From NCBI GenBank assembly GCA_015233155.1, contig JADFYG010000015.1, positions 1 to 64,000 of the forward strand: a stretch of DNA of 64,000 nt, read 5' to 3'. Position 1 is the first letter of the stretch, and each line of letters opens with the position of its first letter. A program made the position numbers and the translations under genes. Positions 41,963 through 51,423 of this stretch are shown in pieces. The DNA comes from Candidatus Rifleibacteriota bacterium. GTDB lineage: Bacteria; Muiribacteriota; Ozemobacteria; Ozemobacterales; Ozemobacteraceae. Under the pieces are notes generated by a model that was not told the DNA's origin, did no database searches, and saw only the letters and a list, made by a program, of their open reading frames with translations.

Positions 41963-44347
41963 ATGAAACGTTGTATCACCAGCTCTCTTGTTTTCCTGGC
42001 AGTTTTTGTCATCGTCTCCGTTCGCTCTTTTTCCGAAGAAGTTGATTGGGGCGCGATACTTGCCCAAAACCCCTTGAATCAGACTGCCCTCTACGCTATG
42101 GCAAAGAAACTGAATGTTTCACCGGAACTGGTACAAACGAAACTCCTTGCAAATGCTCTCATCAAGGATTTACCTGGGACCCTTGCTTCGGACAAATCTT
42201 TTTACAGGCTGATCGCATGCCTTGAAGCAGTTGGAGAGTTCGAAAATGCCAGAAAGACGCTTTCAACCTATATTGCGAACCATCCCAAACTGCTTGGACC
42301 AGTTATCGCAATGGCATATGATTATTATCTGGCTGGAGATTTCAGAAAAGCAATCGACTGGTATGACAAGGGAATTGCTCTCGCCCCCAGGGATCTCGAT
42401 GGTTACCATGGAAAGATGCTGTCTCTGATTGCCCTAAGGGAATACGATCAGGCACTGAACATAGGAAAACATATCCTTTCAGTTTCGCCCAAAAATTATT
42501 TCGCGGCACTCCGGATCGGCAATATCAAGTATGAACTCAAAGACTTTCAAGCTGCTCTGAAATACTACTCGATGCTTCCTGACAAAATTGATTTTCAACT
42601 GGGGATGGGCTTGTGCTACTTTCAACTCCGGAACTATATTCTGGCCGCACCACTACTGAAAGCAGCTGTGATCGGATACCCACGAAATCCGGAACTTCTT
42701 TCCACGCTCAAATATCTGAACTCCCTGGAGATTGATAGTATTCTGAAGGTATTATCCTCATCGAAAGATATGGAAATCCAGCAGGCTATAGGACTTAACA
42801 AGAGACTGGCCGAGCTGTATGAACTAAACGGAGAATACTGCAAGGCCGCTGATTTGCTGCTTAAACTGGCATCCAGAACCCCTCAGTTCAAAGAACTTGT
42901 ACGGATAGCCGCTGACTATTATTCGGCAGGCAAATACCAGGACGCGGGAACTTCTTATCTTAACGCTGTCCGGGTTTCCCCGGACCCCTTGACCACCAGT
43001 CTGGCAGCCGCTGACAGCTTTCTATTGGCGGGAAATGCATCTCAAGCCCGGGAAATCCTCCTTGTCCACCTTGAGGAAAAAAATCCTGTCAAGGAGCTGT
43101 GGCCTTTATTCGGACGTCTGTATTTTCAGATGAATGACAAAGCCCGTGGAATGAAGTATTTCAATCTCCTTGGAGCCGAAGCCGAAAGAGTTGCCGACAA
43201 GACTGATGACCCAAGACCTAGTTTCATGTATGCCATAGACTGTTATCTTAACGCCGGGAATTACTCAAAAGCGAAAGAAATTCTTGATCTGATCAACTCA
43301 TTTGCCCCCGGACTGGATCTCGATAGAAAATACATACGGTATTATTCCGAACAGAAGAATTTCTCAACTGTTATTCCCCTCTGCTCCAAATTCCCCGCCG
43401 ATTCTTTTATCCAAAATTCCAAGGGCTGGGCTTATATTGGTCTTGGAGACATACGGAATGCCGAAAAGACGTTCAGGAACGTTATGACTTTGTATCCCGA
43501 AAACGAGGGAGCAAAAGCCGGATTGAAGTATACAGACCAACACCTTCCCTGGGAATTGTTCCTCGGCTATACAAGCATCGGATATGGCGGCTATCAGGAC
43601 GATCGCGGCTTGGTCACCGAAAGTCTGCGATACAGTTACAGGAAGGCCACTACGACTTTCTCCCATAGCCGTACAGACGTAAAAAGCCTTAGCGCAGGCG
43701 CTACAGACTTCAATGAAGATTTGTACGGCGCGAAACTCTATTATCAGGCAAGCCAAAAATTAGGTGTTCAATTGCATGGCATGAAGTTCCGGAATGATGA
43801 TGCGGAAACAGATGGATCTTCGATTTTCGGGGGCAAATTTTTCTGTTATCCTGAGCAGAACTGGGTTATCGGAGCCGGCTTTGACTCATCCAATTACAAT
43901 ACCCATAATGGAACCCAGCTCAGCCCCTTCGCGGGATATCAATTCAATCGCTTTTTCCGGGCTGACGCGAAAGGCATTTTTACCCATTCCGGAGGAAGCG
44001 CGATGCGTGCATCCCAGTCTTCCACATCGAATGGAGGTCTGGTGAAAGCGACGTATACTCCTGACGATCGATTTACTTTGTCGCTGGGTGGGCTTTGGGG
44101 AGAGCGAAGGCAGGGTGTTGACGGAGACAGCCTGTATGCCTATAACACCCTGGATTTGTACAAACATGGTGTTTTCGCGAAAGTATTGTATAACTCAAGT
44201 AAACGCTGGAAATTATATCTGAGCTACTCTGTCGATCGATTCGACAGCGAAGGTCGGGCAGCGGCAAACGAGAAGGCCGGTGTATTATTATCGGAGCCTT
44301 CTCAAACGAGCAAAACGATTACGGCCGGAGGGATGTATCAGTTTTGA
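41963..44347 (+). CDS. TPR protein with C-terminal outer-membrane beta-barrel
   Basis: About 794 aa from ATG 41963 (CGAGGTGAGT upstream). A signal peptide (LVFLAVFVIVSVRSFS) is followed by about 500 residues of TPR repeats (DYYLAGDFRKAIDWYDKGIA and others). The last ~265 residues alternate aromatic/polar strands (ELFLGYTSIGYGGYQDD, LYKHGVFAKVLYNSSKRW) and end GGMYQF with terminal Phe, the mark of an outer-membrane barrel. The design resembles BcsC/PgaA-type exporters, in which periplasmic TPRs feed a barrel. In this operon it could export a product made by the ATP-grasp and PLP enzymes; inference. Confidence 0.82.
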   Translation: MKRCITSSLVFLAVFVIVSVRSFSEEVDWGAILAQNPLNQTALYAMAKKLNVSPELVQTKLLANALIKDLPGTLASDKSFYRLIACLEAVGEFENARKTLSTYIANHPKLLGPVIAMAYDYYLAGDFRKAIDWYDKGIALAPRDLDGYHGKMLSLIALREYDQALNIGKHILSVSPKNYFAALRIGNIKYELKDFQAALKYYSMLPDKIDFQLGMGLCYFQLRNYILAAPLLKAAVIGYPRNPELLSTLKYLNSLEIDSILKVLSSSKDMEIQQAIGLNKRLAELYELNGEYCKAADLLLKLASRTPQFKELVRIAADYYSAGKYQDAGTSYLNAVRVSPDPLTTSLAAADSFLLAGNASQAREILLVHLEEKNPVKELWPLFGRLYFQMNDKARGMKYFNLLGAEAERVADKTDDPRPSFMYAIDCYLNAGNYSKAKEILDLINSFAPGLDLDRKYIRYYSEQKNFSTVIPLCSKFPADSFIQNSKGWAYIGLGDIRNAEKTFRNVMTLYPENEGAKAGLKYTDQHLPWELFLGYTSIGYGGYQDDRGLVTESLRYSYRKATTTFSHSRTDVKSLSAGATDFNEDLYGAKLYYQASQKLGVQLHGMKFRNDDAETDGSSIFGGKFFCYPEQNWVIGAGFDSSNYNTHNGTQLSPFAGYQFNRFFRADAKGIFTHSGGSAMRASQSSTSNGGLVKATYTPDDRFTLSLGGLWGERRQGVDGDSLYAYNTLDLYKHGVFAKVLYNSSKRWKLYLSYSVDRFDSEGRAAANEKAGVLLSEPSQTSKTITAGGMYQF

Positions 44348-44353
44348 TTATGG

Positions 44354-44456
44354 TATACAGAAGCGCAATGAAATTTGTTTATATCTTCGGTCATAATTAT
44401 CGTAGGGGCGGGTTTCAAACCCACCCGACAAAACAAAATTCAATACGCCTTTGTAT
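44354..44456. repeat. 103-bp MITE/REP-like repeat, copy 2
   Basis: Second copy of the 26290-26392 repeat, TATAC...GTATA ends, central palindrome with one mismatch. It is inserted between two TPR genes and provides the 5' end of the second. Confidence 0.8.
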
Positions 44457-45687
44457 AAGAAAGACGATATTTCTCGGTTTGATAATTCTGGGTATTGCCG
44501 AAACCGGAATGGCCCAGCCTGTGATGAAGCTTCGCGAAGCCCTGAGAGAAGAACCGGGCAGCTCTCTTATATCTCTCAAACTGGTTGACGCCCTGGAAAG
44601 CGATCGGAATTTTCCGCTCGCGCAAAGCGTTCTGAGTGATCTCCTGCAAAAATTCCCACAAAACCCTCTGCTGCTGCTGAAACGCGGAAATATTCATCTC
44701 ATGTCCGGACAAATCCTCGCGGCCAAAGAAGATTTTGAAAAGGTTCTAGAAACAGAAACCCGACTCCCGGACGCCATGTATGGAATGATTAAAATTCATG
44801 AGGCGTTGAATGACTGGGAACGCTCCTTGAGCCTCTGTCAGACAATCTTGAGCGACGACCCCGGAAATGCTTTTGCCATTTTGCATACCGCCTGGGCCTG
44901 CTTCCGGATGAAACGTTTTGACGAGGCGTTGAAATGGTATTCACACAAGGATCACTTCAAACGACGGGAAATGGTTCTTGGTCGAGGATGGACGCTGATA
45001 AGTCTGAAAGATCTTACACGCGCGCGACAAGCCTTCGAAGAGATAACACTCCTAAATCCCCAAGATCCGGAGGCCCTCGACGGAATAAGGGAGGTTGAGC
45101 GCCTCAAGCTCAATGATCAACTGGAAGCCATTCCAGTCGCCGGAGAATTCAACCTGAAACAAGCCGCAGATATTCTGCCCAAGCTTCGGCAACAGGGTCG
45201 TATCATCGAAGCATTTCAGTTATCGGAAGCTTTGCTTGCCAGCGAGCCGCTGAATTCAACAGCCATCTCTGAAAGAGCTTTGCTCTTTTCCATGATTGGA
45301 AAATGGTTTGAAGCCGAGCAGTGTTATTCATTGCTTATCAGAAGGGAGACAAAGCCCGAATATTTTCGCGGCCGCATGTCCGCACTCTTTAATCTGGGTC
45401 GGTTGAGTGAAGCCGCTATTGATGCAAAAGAGATTTTGAAGAATGCCGCCACTGACACGCTGGCGTTGAAAATCATCGCCGACGATTTCTATGCCCTTGG
45501 CAAATTCGACAAAGCTCTTGAATGCTACGAAAAACTTCCGGAGGATCTCTGGCTCTGGCAGGGAAAAGGATGGTGCAATCTTGTTCTGGGAAATAAACCC
45601 GTGGCCAGGAAAGCTTTTCAGGACCTTCTTGCGCATTACCCCGGAAATATCGTCGCTATCGAAGGTTTGAGACGTACTGGTGAGTAA
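44368..45687 (+). CDS. secreted TPR protein whose N-terminus is repeat-derived
   Basis: The open frame runs into the repeat; the only good start (ATG 44368) lies in it, giving MKFVYIFGHNYRRGGFQ... before the native signal core TIFLGLIILGIAETGMA. No in-frame ATG exists between repeat and signal core, so the native start was apparently replaced. The mature ~400 residues are TPR helices (LLQKFPQNPLLLLKRGNIHL and others), similar in style to the preceding gene. It is probably periplasmic if the long n-region still permits export; otherwise it may be silenced. Confidence 0.7.
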   Translation: MKFVYIFGHNYRRGGFQTHPTKQNSIRLCIRKTIFLGLIILGIAETGMAQPVMKLREALREEPGSSLISLKLVDALESDRNFPLAQSVLSDLLQKFPQNPLLLLKRGNIHLMSGQILAAKEDFEKVLETETRLPDAMYGMIKIHEALNDWERSLSLCQTILSDDPGNAFAILHTAWACFRMKRFDEALKWYSHKDHFKRREMVLGRGWTLISLKDLTRARQAFEEITLLNPQDPEALDGIREVERLKLNDQLEAIPVAGEFNLKQAADILPKLRQQGRIIEAFQLSEALLASEPLNSTAISERALLFSMIGKWFEAEQCYSLLIRRETKPEYFRGRMSALFNLGRLSEAAIDAKEILKNAATDTLALKIIADDFYALGKFDKALECYEKLPEDLWLWQGKGWCNLVLGNKPVARKAFQDLLAHYPGNIVAIEGLRRTGE

Positions 45688-45736
45688 AAACAGACGGAAT
45701 TATTCCGGCTGAATTTTCAGTGCATGGAGGAAGCCC

Positions 45737-46273
45737 GTGAAAAAAGTATGGATTGTTCTGGCTGTATTGGCACTTTGTTGTGGTTCTTTGATGGCCCTGG
45801 AGAAAGCTCCGACAATCAAGGCCGAAATACGTGAAATTGCTCCGTTCACGTATATGTGTCATGAAGGAAAAGGTCCTTATATCGGCATTCCGGCAGTGGA
45901 GAAAGCATTCCTGGCGGATTTTTCCGCCTCCGGGTTGAAGGCTGCCGACAAGGAAATCACCTTGTATTGGAACAGTCCGTTTTATGTCAAACCCGTCAAT
46001 CTCCTATGGGATATCGGCTATCCTGTTTCCGGTGATCAAAAAGATATGCCCCGGCTGAAGGCAAAAAAATTCATGTATAAGAAGGTTGCCGTCGCTCTTC
46101 ACGTCGGCTCATATGCAACAACGTACATCACGATCAATGCACTGTATGAATGGATTCCCAAGAATGGGTATAAAACCATTGGCGGACCCTGCGTTGAACG
46201 GTATTTAGATGATCCAGACAGCACAGTTCCGGATGCACAGAAAAAAACCGAAATCTGGATTCCCATTTATTAG
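45737..46273 (+). CDS. exported GyrI-like effector-binding protein
   Basis: 178 aa from GTG 45737 with GGAGGAAG upstream. Signal peptide residues 1-~21 (VLAVLALCCGSLMA). The mature part has the GyrI-like/SHS2 fold: IREIAPFTYMCHEGKGPYI, VALHVGSYATTYITINALYE, GPCVERYLDDPDSTVPDAQK and a terminal EIWIPI strand. GyrI-like domains usually bind hydrophobic small molecules in cytoplasmic AraC/MerR regulators. An exported stand-alone copy suggests ligand binding or hydrolysis in the periplasm. A terminator follows. Confidence 0.82.
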   Translation: MKKVWIVLAVLALCCGSLMALEKAPTIKAEIREIAPFTYMCHEGKGPYIGIPAVEKAFLADFSASGLKAADKEITLYWNSPFYVKPVNLLWDIGYPVSGDQKDMPRLKAKKFMYKKVAVALHVGSYATTYITINALYEWIPKNGYKTIGGPCVERYLDDPDSTVPDAQKKTEIWIPIY

Positions 46274-46321
46274 TCCCATTCACAATTACCCGGACACAAT
46301 TTCGCAACCTGTGATAGAATG

Positions 46322-46344
46322 GCCCGTCGGCTGAATCGACGGGC
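46322..46344 (+). terminator. intrinsic terminator
   Basis: GCCCGTCG (46322-46329) inverted at 46337-46344, 7-nt loop, then a T-run. Ends the GyrI-like gene just before the M16 protease gene. Confidence 0.85.
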
Positions 46345-46371
46345 ATCTATTTTTTTATCCAGGAGATAGTG

Positions 46372-49047
46372 ATGGACTGCTTTTATCCCGTTCAGGGCAC
46401 TTCGATACGTTTCTTGTTTCCCTTCATTCTTTTCTGGATCCTTTCGGCCAGCCACCTGTTTGCGGCTGTGGCCACTTCTCCTGATGATGCAGCCGCGACC
46501 TCTTCCGAGACGGCTATCGCAACTCCGCCACAGAGCGTTCCCACGGCTTCGGTGACGAGTTCCGCCGCCTTCTCGACCTTTACCCTCGATAACGGACTTC
46601 ACGTATTAGTCAAGGAGATGCCTGCAGCTCCGGTCGTTGCGGTAAACGTATGGATACACGTTGGTTCACGAAATGAAAAAAAGGGTGAAGAAGGCTTCAG
46701 CCACCTTATCGAGCACATGATGTTCAAAGGAACGGCCACATACACGGTCGGACAGCTCGACAAGGAAATCAAAAAGATGGGTGCGGCAAACAATGCATTC
46801 ACCGCATCTGACTATACCTGCTACCACGTCCTGGGTGCGCGCGAGCATTTTCCCCGTCTGATGGCACTTGAAGCAGACGCCATACTGCACAGCTCCTTCG
46901 TCGAGGAGGAATTCCAAAAGGAACGCAGTGTCGTCCTCGAAGAAATGCGCATGGACAAAGATGACCCTGAATCACTCGTATACAATCAGACCAAGGAAAC
47001 AGCGTATAAGGTTCATCCGTATCGGCATCCGATCGTCGGGTATCACGACCAGCTTGCTTCAGCCACACGCGATCAGGTTTTCGGTTATTACAAGAAATAT
47101 TATGTTCCCTCCAATATGTGGGTCATAATAGCCGGCGACATAAAGGCTTCCGAGGCGCTGGAAACCGTCAAGGCCTGCATGGGAAGCGCTCATGCTGCTC
47201 CGGTGCCTGATCAGGTCGTGCCAGCTGAACCGCCCCAGGAACGTCGATGCGAATCCCGCTTATACGGAGACATTCAGCAGTCGTATATCAATCTGGCCTG
47301 GCACGCACCGGGCATTCAAAATCCGGACAATTATGTGATGGACGTAATTTCGACTCTCATGGGACACGGTCGTTCCTCACGTCTTTTCAAGATTCTCGTC
47401 GAACAGGAACGACTCGCGAGTGATCTCTCCACCAGCTATTTTACATCGGGAGATCCTTCACTGTTCATCATCAGCGCGCAGATTCAGCAGAGCAACAGAC
47501 GCAAGTTCATCGACCGCGCAGCCAAATTGATGAGCGACCTCAAGGAAGGAGCCATCCCGGCCGAAGAGTTCGAAAAAGTCAAGCAACAGCTGATCGCCAC
47601 GACGATATTCGGGAAGGAAACCGCCGAATCCCAGGCACAGAATTATGGGCATTACGCAACACTGGGACACCTCGACGAAGCTGACAGTTATGTCGATCGT
47701 ATTCGCGAAGTAACGCTCGAAGACGTAAAGCGAGTCGCCAAAGCGACATTCAATGATCATTCTCTTTCAGTAATCAGCTACGAGCCGCAGAACACTGTCC
47801 AGTCAGCAAAACCTGAAATGATCACACTTGATAACGGTATCAAACTTATTTTGCGGGAGAACCATACTGCGCCGATCGTGGCCATGGCGATTCAGATAGA
47901 TGCCGGCGGCCTTCGGGAAGGCAAGAATGAAGCGGGGCTTGCCAATCTCGCAGCTTCGACGCTATCCAAAGGAACTGAAAAGCACTCCGCTGAAGAATTG
48001 GCGCACTTGTTCGAATCCATTGGAGCATCAGTTTCAATTCAGGCACAAAAGAGTTATGTGACTTTTAAAACGCAATCGTTGAGCGAAAAATTCCCGACCA
48101 CCCTTGATCTGGTCATGGAAATATTGACCTCTGCCACGTTCCCTGAAGAGGAGTTCAAAAAGGAACAGGAAAAGACACTCGACGCAATAAAATCACAACA
48201 GGATGATCTTTTCTATTACACGTATTATCAGGGCCTTGCCGCTCTTTTCACTGATTCACCGCTCGGTTACTCGAACCTGGGACTCCCTGATCAGATCAGG
48301 AATATAAAGCAGTCCGAGTGCGCTAATTTCTTCAAAAAACATTATGTCGGCTCCGGTATGGTAGTGGCCATATCCGGGGACATCTATCCCGGCGAAGTCC
48401 GGGACAGGCTGGCGGCGGTGTTTTCCAACATATCGAAAGGAAACCAGTCAGATCTGAAAGAGGCGAAACTTGAGGATATCGACAATGTAATAGAAGTCAA
48501 CGGCCAGAAGAATCGCGAACAGGCTCAGGTTCTTGTCGCAACCCGGACATTCCCACGAAGCGATTCTCGCGGCCCGGCCATGGATATAGTTAAAAGCATT
48601 CTTGGCGGAAGCATGAGCTCGCGACTTTTCACAAACCTTCGGGACAAGGATTCCCTCGCTTACTCGGTCTGGGCTTCTCAGGTCGGAACCCGGAACCTGG
48701 GCTATTTCTTTGCCACCCTCAGCACTGCCGTGAGCAAGCTGGACACGGCAAAAAGCAGACTCATTGAAGAGCTGGAAAAATTTCGCAAGGACGGCTTTAC
48801 CGACGAAGAATTCAATGACGCCAAAACATATATTATCGGCATGCATGCATTGAATCTGGTCGATAATCAGTCGATGGCGGAGACTCTTTCAAGCGACGAA
48901 TTTTTCGGACTCGGATTCGACTATTACAGTCGTTATCCGGAGATGATCAAAGCCGTCACAAAAGAATCGGTCCATGAAATCGCGCAAAAGTTCCTACTCG
49001 GATCAGGCAAATACGTCATCGCAGTCACCAAACCGTCCGCCAAATAA
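46372..49047 (+). CDS. tandem M16 zinc protease, exported
   Basis: About 891 aa from ATG 46372. A signal peptide and Ala/Thr/Ser-rich linker lead to two M16 units. The first has the inverted zinc motif HLIEH near residue 110 (EEGFSHLIEHMMFKG) with the downstream Glu ~75 residues on (ERSVVLEEMRMD). The second unit (from ~480, MITLDNGIKLILRENH) lacks HxxEH, as usual for the structural partner, but keeps the R/Y substrate loop. The protein should form a closed clam digesting short peptides in the periplasm. It stands alone between terminators. Confidence 0.93.
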   Translation: MDCFYPVQGTSIRFLFPFILFWILSASHLFAAVATSPDDAAATSSETAIATPPQSVPTASVTSSAAFSTFTLDNGLHVLVKEMPAAPVVAVNVWIHVGSRNEKKGEEGFSHLIEHMMFKGTATYTVGQLDKEIKKMGAANNAFTASDYTCYHVLGAREHFPRLMALEADAILHSSFVEEEFQKERSVVLEEMRMDKDDPESLVYNQTKETAYKVHPYRHPIVGYHDQLASATRDQVFGYYKKYYVPSNMWVIIAGDIKASEALETVKACMGSAHAAPVPDQVVPAEPPQERRCESRLYGDIQQSYINLAWHAPGIQNPDNYVMDVISTLMGHGRSSRLFKILVEQERLASDLSTSYFTSGDPSLFIISAQIQQSNRRKFIDRAAKLMSDLKEGAIPAEEFEKVKQQLIATTIFGKETAESQAQNYGHYATLGHLDEADSYVDRIREVTLEDVKRVAKATFNDHSLSVISYEPQNTVQSAKPEMITLDNGIKLILRENHTAPIVAMAIQIDAGGLREGKNEAGLANLAASTLSKGTEKHSAEELAHLFESIGASVSIQAQKSYVTFKTQSLSEKFPTTLDLVMEILTSATFPEEEFKKEQEKTLDAIKSQQDDLFYYTYYQGLAALFTDSPLGYSNLGLPDQIRNIKQSECANFFKKHYVGSGMVVAISGDIYPGEVRDRLAAVFSNISKGNQSDLKEAKLEDIDNVIEVNGQKNREQAQVLVATRTFPRSDSRGPAMDIVKSILGGSMSSRLFTNLRDKDSLAYSVWASQVGTRNLGYFFATLSTAVSKLDTAKSRLIEELEKFRKDGFTDEEFNDAKTYIIGMHALNLVDNQSMAETLSSDEFFGLGFDYYSRYPEMIKAVTKESVHEIAQKFLLGSGKYVIAVTKPSAK

Positions 49048-49339
49048 GGAAGTTAACTCATCCGATTATTTCGTTGAGGCCTTCAACTAATATCTCCTTT
49101 TAGTATCGCGACCATTCGTTAAGGTCTCCGATATCTTCTTCGGCTATTCATACTTATAATTTTCCAGTTTTCGAGGAATAATGTCAACCTCAAATTGAGT
49201 TTTGCCATTACCCAGGCCGCGCTTCGCATCCCCGGTGGGCAGTTTCTCGACGAGATCCCCACCGTCGCACACTGAACTTGGAAAATAACGACGCGACACA
49301 CTGGTTAATATCCTGTAGGGAATATTTCATATAAAGCCG

Positions 49340-49377
49340 ATCGCCCCCCGACCGGGTTTCTCTGGTCGGGGGGCGAT
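49340..49377. terminator. strong hairpin between convergent genes
   Basis: ATCGCCCCCCGACC (49340-49353) inverted at 49364-49377, 14-bp GC-rich stem, 10-nt loop. T-tracts are poor, but the position between the M16 gene and the end of the murC transcript suggests a bidirectional terminator. Confidence 0.7.
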
Positions 49378-49386
49378 ATAACACAT

Positions 49387-49548
49387 TTAAGCGTTTACGG
49401 CATGTTTCAGCCGATCCAGAAAAAGAAACACCACTTCAACAACGGCAACTCCAAAAAAAGCCGGCGCGGTCATAAAAACAACGATCAAGAAAGCTTGCAC
49501 GGATAAAGATCCCTTCTCTGACGGGCCGTAAAGATTACCGGCCAGCAA
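49387..49548 (-). CDS. 53-codon membrane peptide directly after murC
   Basis: The frame begins with TTG immediately after the murC TGA and in the same frame, and runs to TAA at 49387. It encodes a short polar start and a long hydrophobic helix pair (VQAFLIVVFMTAPAFFGVAV VEVVFLFL region) with a basic end LDRLKHAVNA. Starts at TTG, or at internal GTG or ATG, are possible; none has a strong ribosome site. It may be a small membrane protein or a rare read-through tail of MurC. Confidence 0.4.
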   Translation of the reverse strand: MLAGNLYGPSEKGSLSVQAFLIVVFMTAPAFFGVAVVEVVFLFLDRLKHAVNA

Positions 49549-50952
49549 TCAAACCGCAGGGTTAATAGCCTGACTGGCACGCGCTCGCATGGCTTCGATC
49601 AAATCAGGACCCATGTTCGTTACGCTTCCGGCACCGATCGTGAATACCACGTCACCGCTTTCGACCATCGACATCAGATGAATCAAGGCATCCCCCGGAG
49701 CTTTGACCATCTTTGTCTTTCTCCGCTGCGCTACGGGCATATGATCAAGGATCAGCCGCGAAGTAACACCTTCTATCGGCTTTTCAGAAGCCGAATAGAT
49801 ATCAGTTATGAACAGTTTGTCGCAATCATCGAAACAACGGCCGAACTCCCTGCTCAATAGTTGTGTGCGTGAAAAACGATGAGGCTGGAAGACTACTACG
49901 ATACGGCGGGCGCCAAGACTCTTCGCAGCAGCCAGGGTGGCCTTGATTTCATTCGGATGGTGGCCGTAATCATCGATCACAGTAACCCCATCGAATGCTC
50001 CCTTTACTTCGAATCGTCGGCCTGCGCCATGAAACTTTTTCAGTCCATCACGGATCTGCTTTATTGTCAGTCCAAGATCAAGACAAAAAGCGATAACCGG
50101 CAATGCATTCAGGATGTTGTGACGCCCGGGTACGGAAAGCTCAAACGAGCCACGATGAATGCCGCCAATAGTAACATTGAATGTCGCCCCGAACGGCTGC
50201 AGTTCAACGGCCACTGCCATTACGTCGGCGGTCTTGTCGATGCCATATGTAACCACTCGCCGGTTTTCCGGGAGTGCAATATTGCGACCTATCGGATCAT
50301 CCTGGCACAAATACAATGTGCCCGACGGATCAAGATGCGATGCGAAAATCTCAAACGCCTTAACGATCGAATCAAGACTCTCGTAGTGGTCCATGTGATC
50401 GTTGTCAATATTGGTAATAATCGCACTATGCGGAAAATACTTCAAAAAAGTAGCATCGCTTTCATCAGCTTCCGCGACGAAAACACCGCTGTGACCTGTT
50501 CGGGCATTTCCGTTGAGAATTCGAACGTTGCCGCCCACAACACAGGTCGGATCCTGTCCGGCATCGACCAGCACTGACGCAATCATTGATGTGACCGTGG
50601 TCTTGCCATGGCACCCGGCTACCGCTATCCCCAGCCGCGAATCGAGGAAAAGCTCCGCGAGCAGATCTGAGCGATGCACAACCGGCAGATTCTGGTGACG
50701 CGCTTCCAACAGCTCTTCGTTATCCTGGGATATAGCCGAAGAAACTACTACCCTCAAAGTATTCTCAGGAATATTGCATGAATTGTGTCCGAAAAATATT
50801 CTTGCGCCAAGGGCGGCAAGCATACGTGTCTGTGAATTTTCCCCAAGGTCGGAGCCGGAAACCGGTGTTCCTCCTTCCAGGAGGATACGGGCCAGACCAC
50901 TCATTCCTACTCCGCCAATTCCGATGAAGTGAACCCCATTCCGTTGATCCAT
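49549..50952 (-). CDS. murC: UDP-N-acetylmuramate--L-alanine ligase
   Basis: 467 aa from ATG 50952 (MDQRNGVHFIGIGGVGMSG) with GCAAGGAGGC upstream; the frame is open further, to 51261, but that part does not look like MurC. Domains: N-terminal UDP-binding Rossmann (HFIGIGGVGMSGLA), central ATPase with GCHGKTT P-loop and EADESDATFL, and C-terminal domain with IDDYGHHPNEI and FQPHRFSRT. It adds L-Ala to UDP-MurNAc in peptidoglycan synthesis. It lies apart from other mur genes here, divergent from the purine cluster. Confidence 0.95.
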   Translation of the reverse strand: MDQRNGVHFIGIGGVGMSGLARILLEGGTPVSGSDLGENSQTRMLAALGARIFFGHNSCNIPENTLRVVVSSAISQDNEELLEARHQNLPVVHRSDLLAELFLDSRLGIAVAGCHGKTTVTSMIASVLVDAGQDPTCVVGGNVRILNGNARTGHSGVFVAEADESDATFLKYFPHSAIITNIDNDHMDHYESLDSIVKAFEIFASHLDPSGTLYLCQDDPIGRNIALPENRRVVTYGIDKTADVMAVAVELQPFGATFNVTIGGIHRGSFELSVPGRHNILNALPVIAFCLDLGLTIKQIRDGLKKFHGAGRRFEVKGAFDGVTVIDDYGHHPNEIKATLAAAKSLGARRIVVVFQPHRFSRTQLLSREFGRCFDDCDKLFITDIYSASEKPIEGVTSRLILDHMPVAQRRKTKMVKAPGDALIHLMSMVESGDVVFTIGAGSVTNMGPDLIEAMRARASQAINPAV

Positions 50953-51423
50953 GACGAGATTACTGCCTCCTTGCTCTTGTTGCGGTGATATCAACTTCTT
51001 CGTTACCCATCGGTTGTCATCGACCGAAACATGAGCATTTTTTACCGGATCAATCGAATAACGAGGCAGCAAAGAGTTCACCGGACATGGAAGGCTTTCG
51101 GAAGAAATGGGGGCGGGAATGTCAAGATCGGAAACCGTTGCACGTGCAAATCCGTGAGCTACGATACAGGAACCGGTTGTCGATCGATCTTCTACGGGCA
51201 CGCGACGGAAATCCCTTCGAAATAAGAGTGACTGCCATGCAAACAATTCAATCTGAAACAAACCGGTACCGACATGCGAACAAAAAACACAGCAAGGACG
51301 CGCAAAAATATCACAAAGTCATCCGAGATGCAATATGGATGTTCAAAATTGACGGAGTTGCAACCGCATGATACCATTTTGCAGGAAATAATCAGTAGTT
51401 GCCGCCGTCGAAGGAGAAAACGC
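50953..51423. other. divergent intergenic region
   Basis: About 470 bp between murC and the amidohydrolase. Long frames extend through it on both strands, but none has a family pattern, so I annotate no gene. It presumably holds the two divergent promoters; I see no clear operator. Confidence 0.5.

Noticed and set aside
50953..51261. 103-residue N-terminal extension of MurC
   Set aside because: MurC proteins begin with the HFIGIGG strand; ATG 50952 has a GGAGG site and the extension has no conserved pattern.
51274..51423. N-terminal extension of the 8-oxoguanine-deaminase-like protein
   Set aside because: ATG 51424 has GAAGGAG and starts at the family's first strand; the extension is low-complexity basic sequence.
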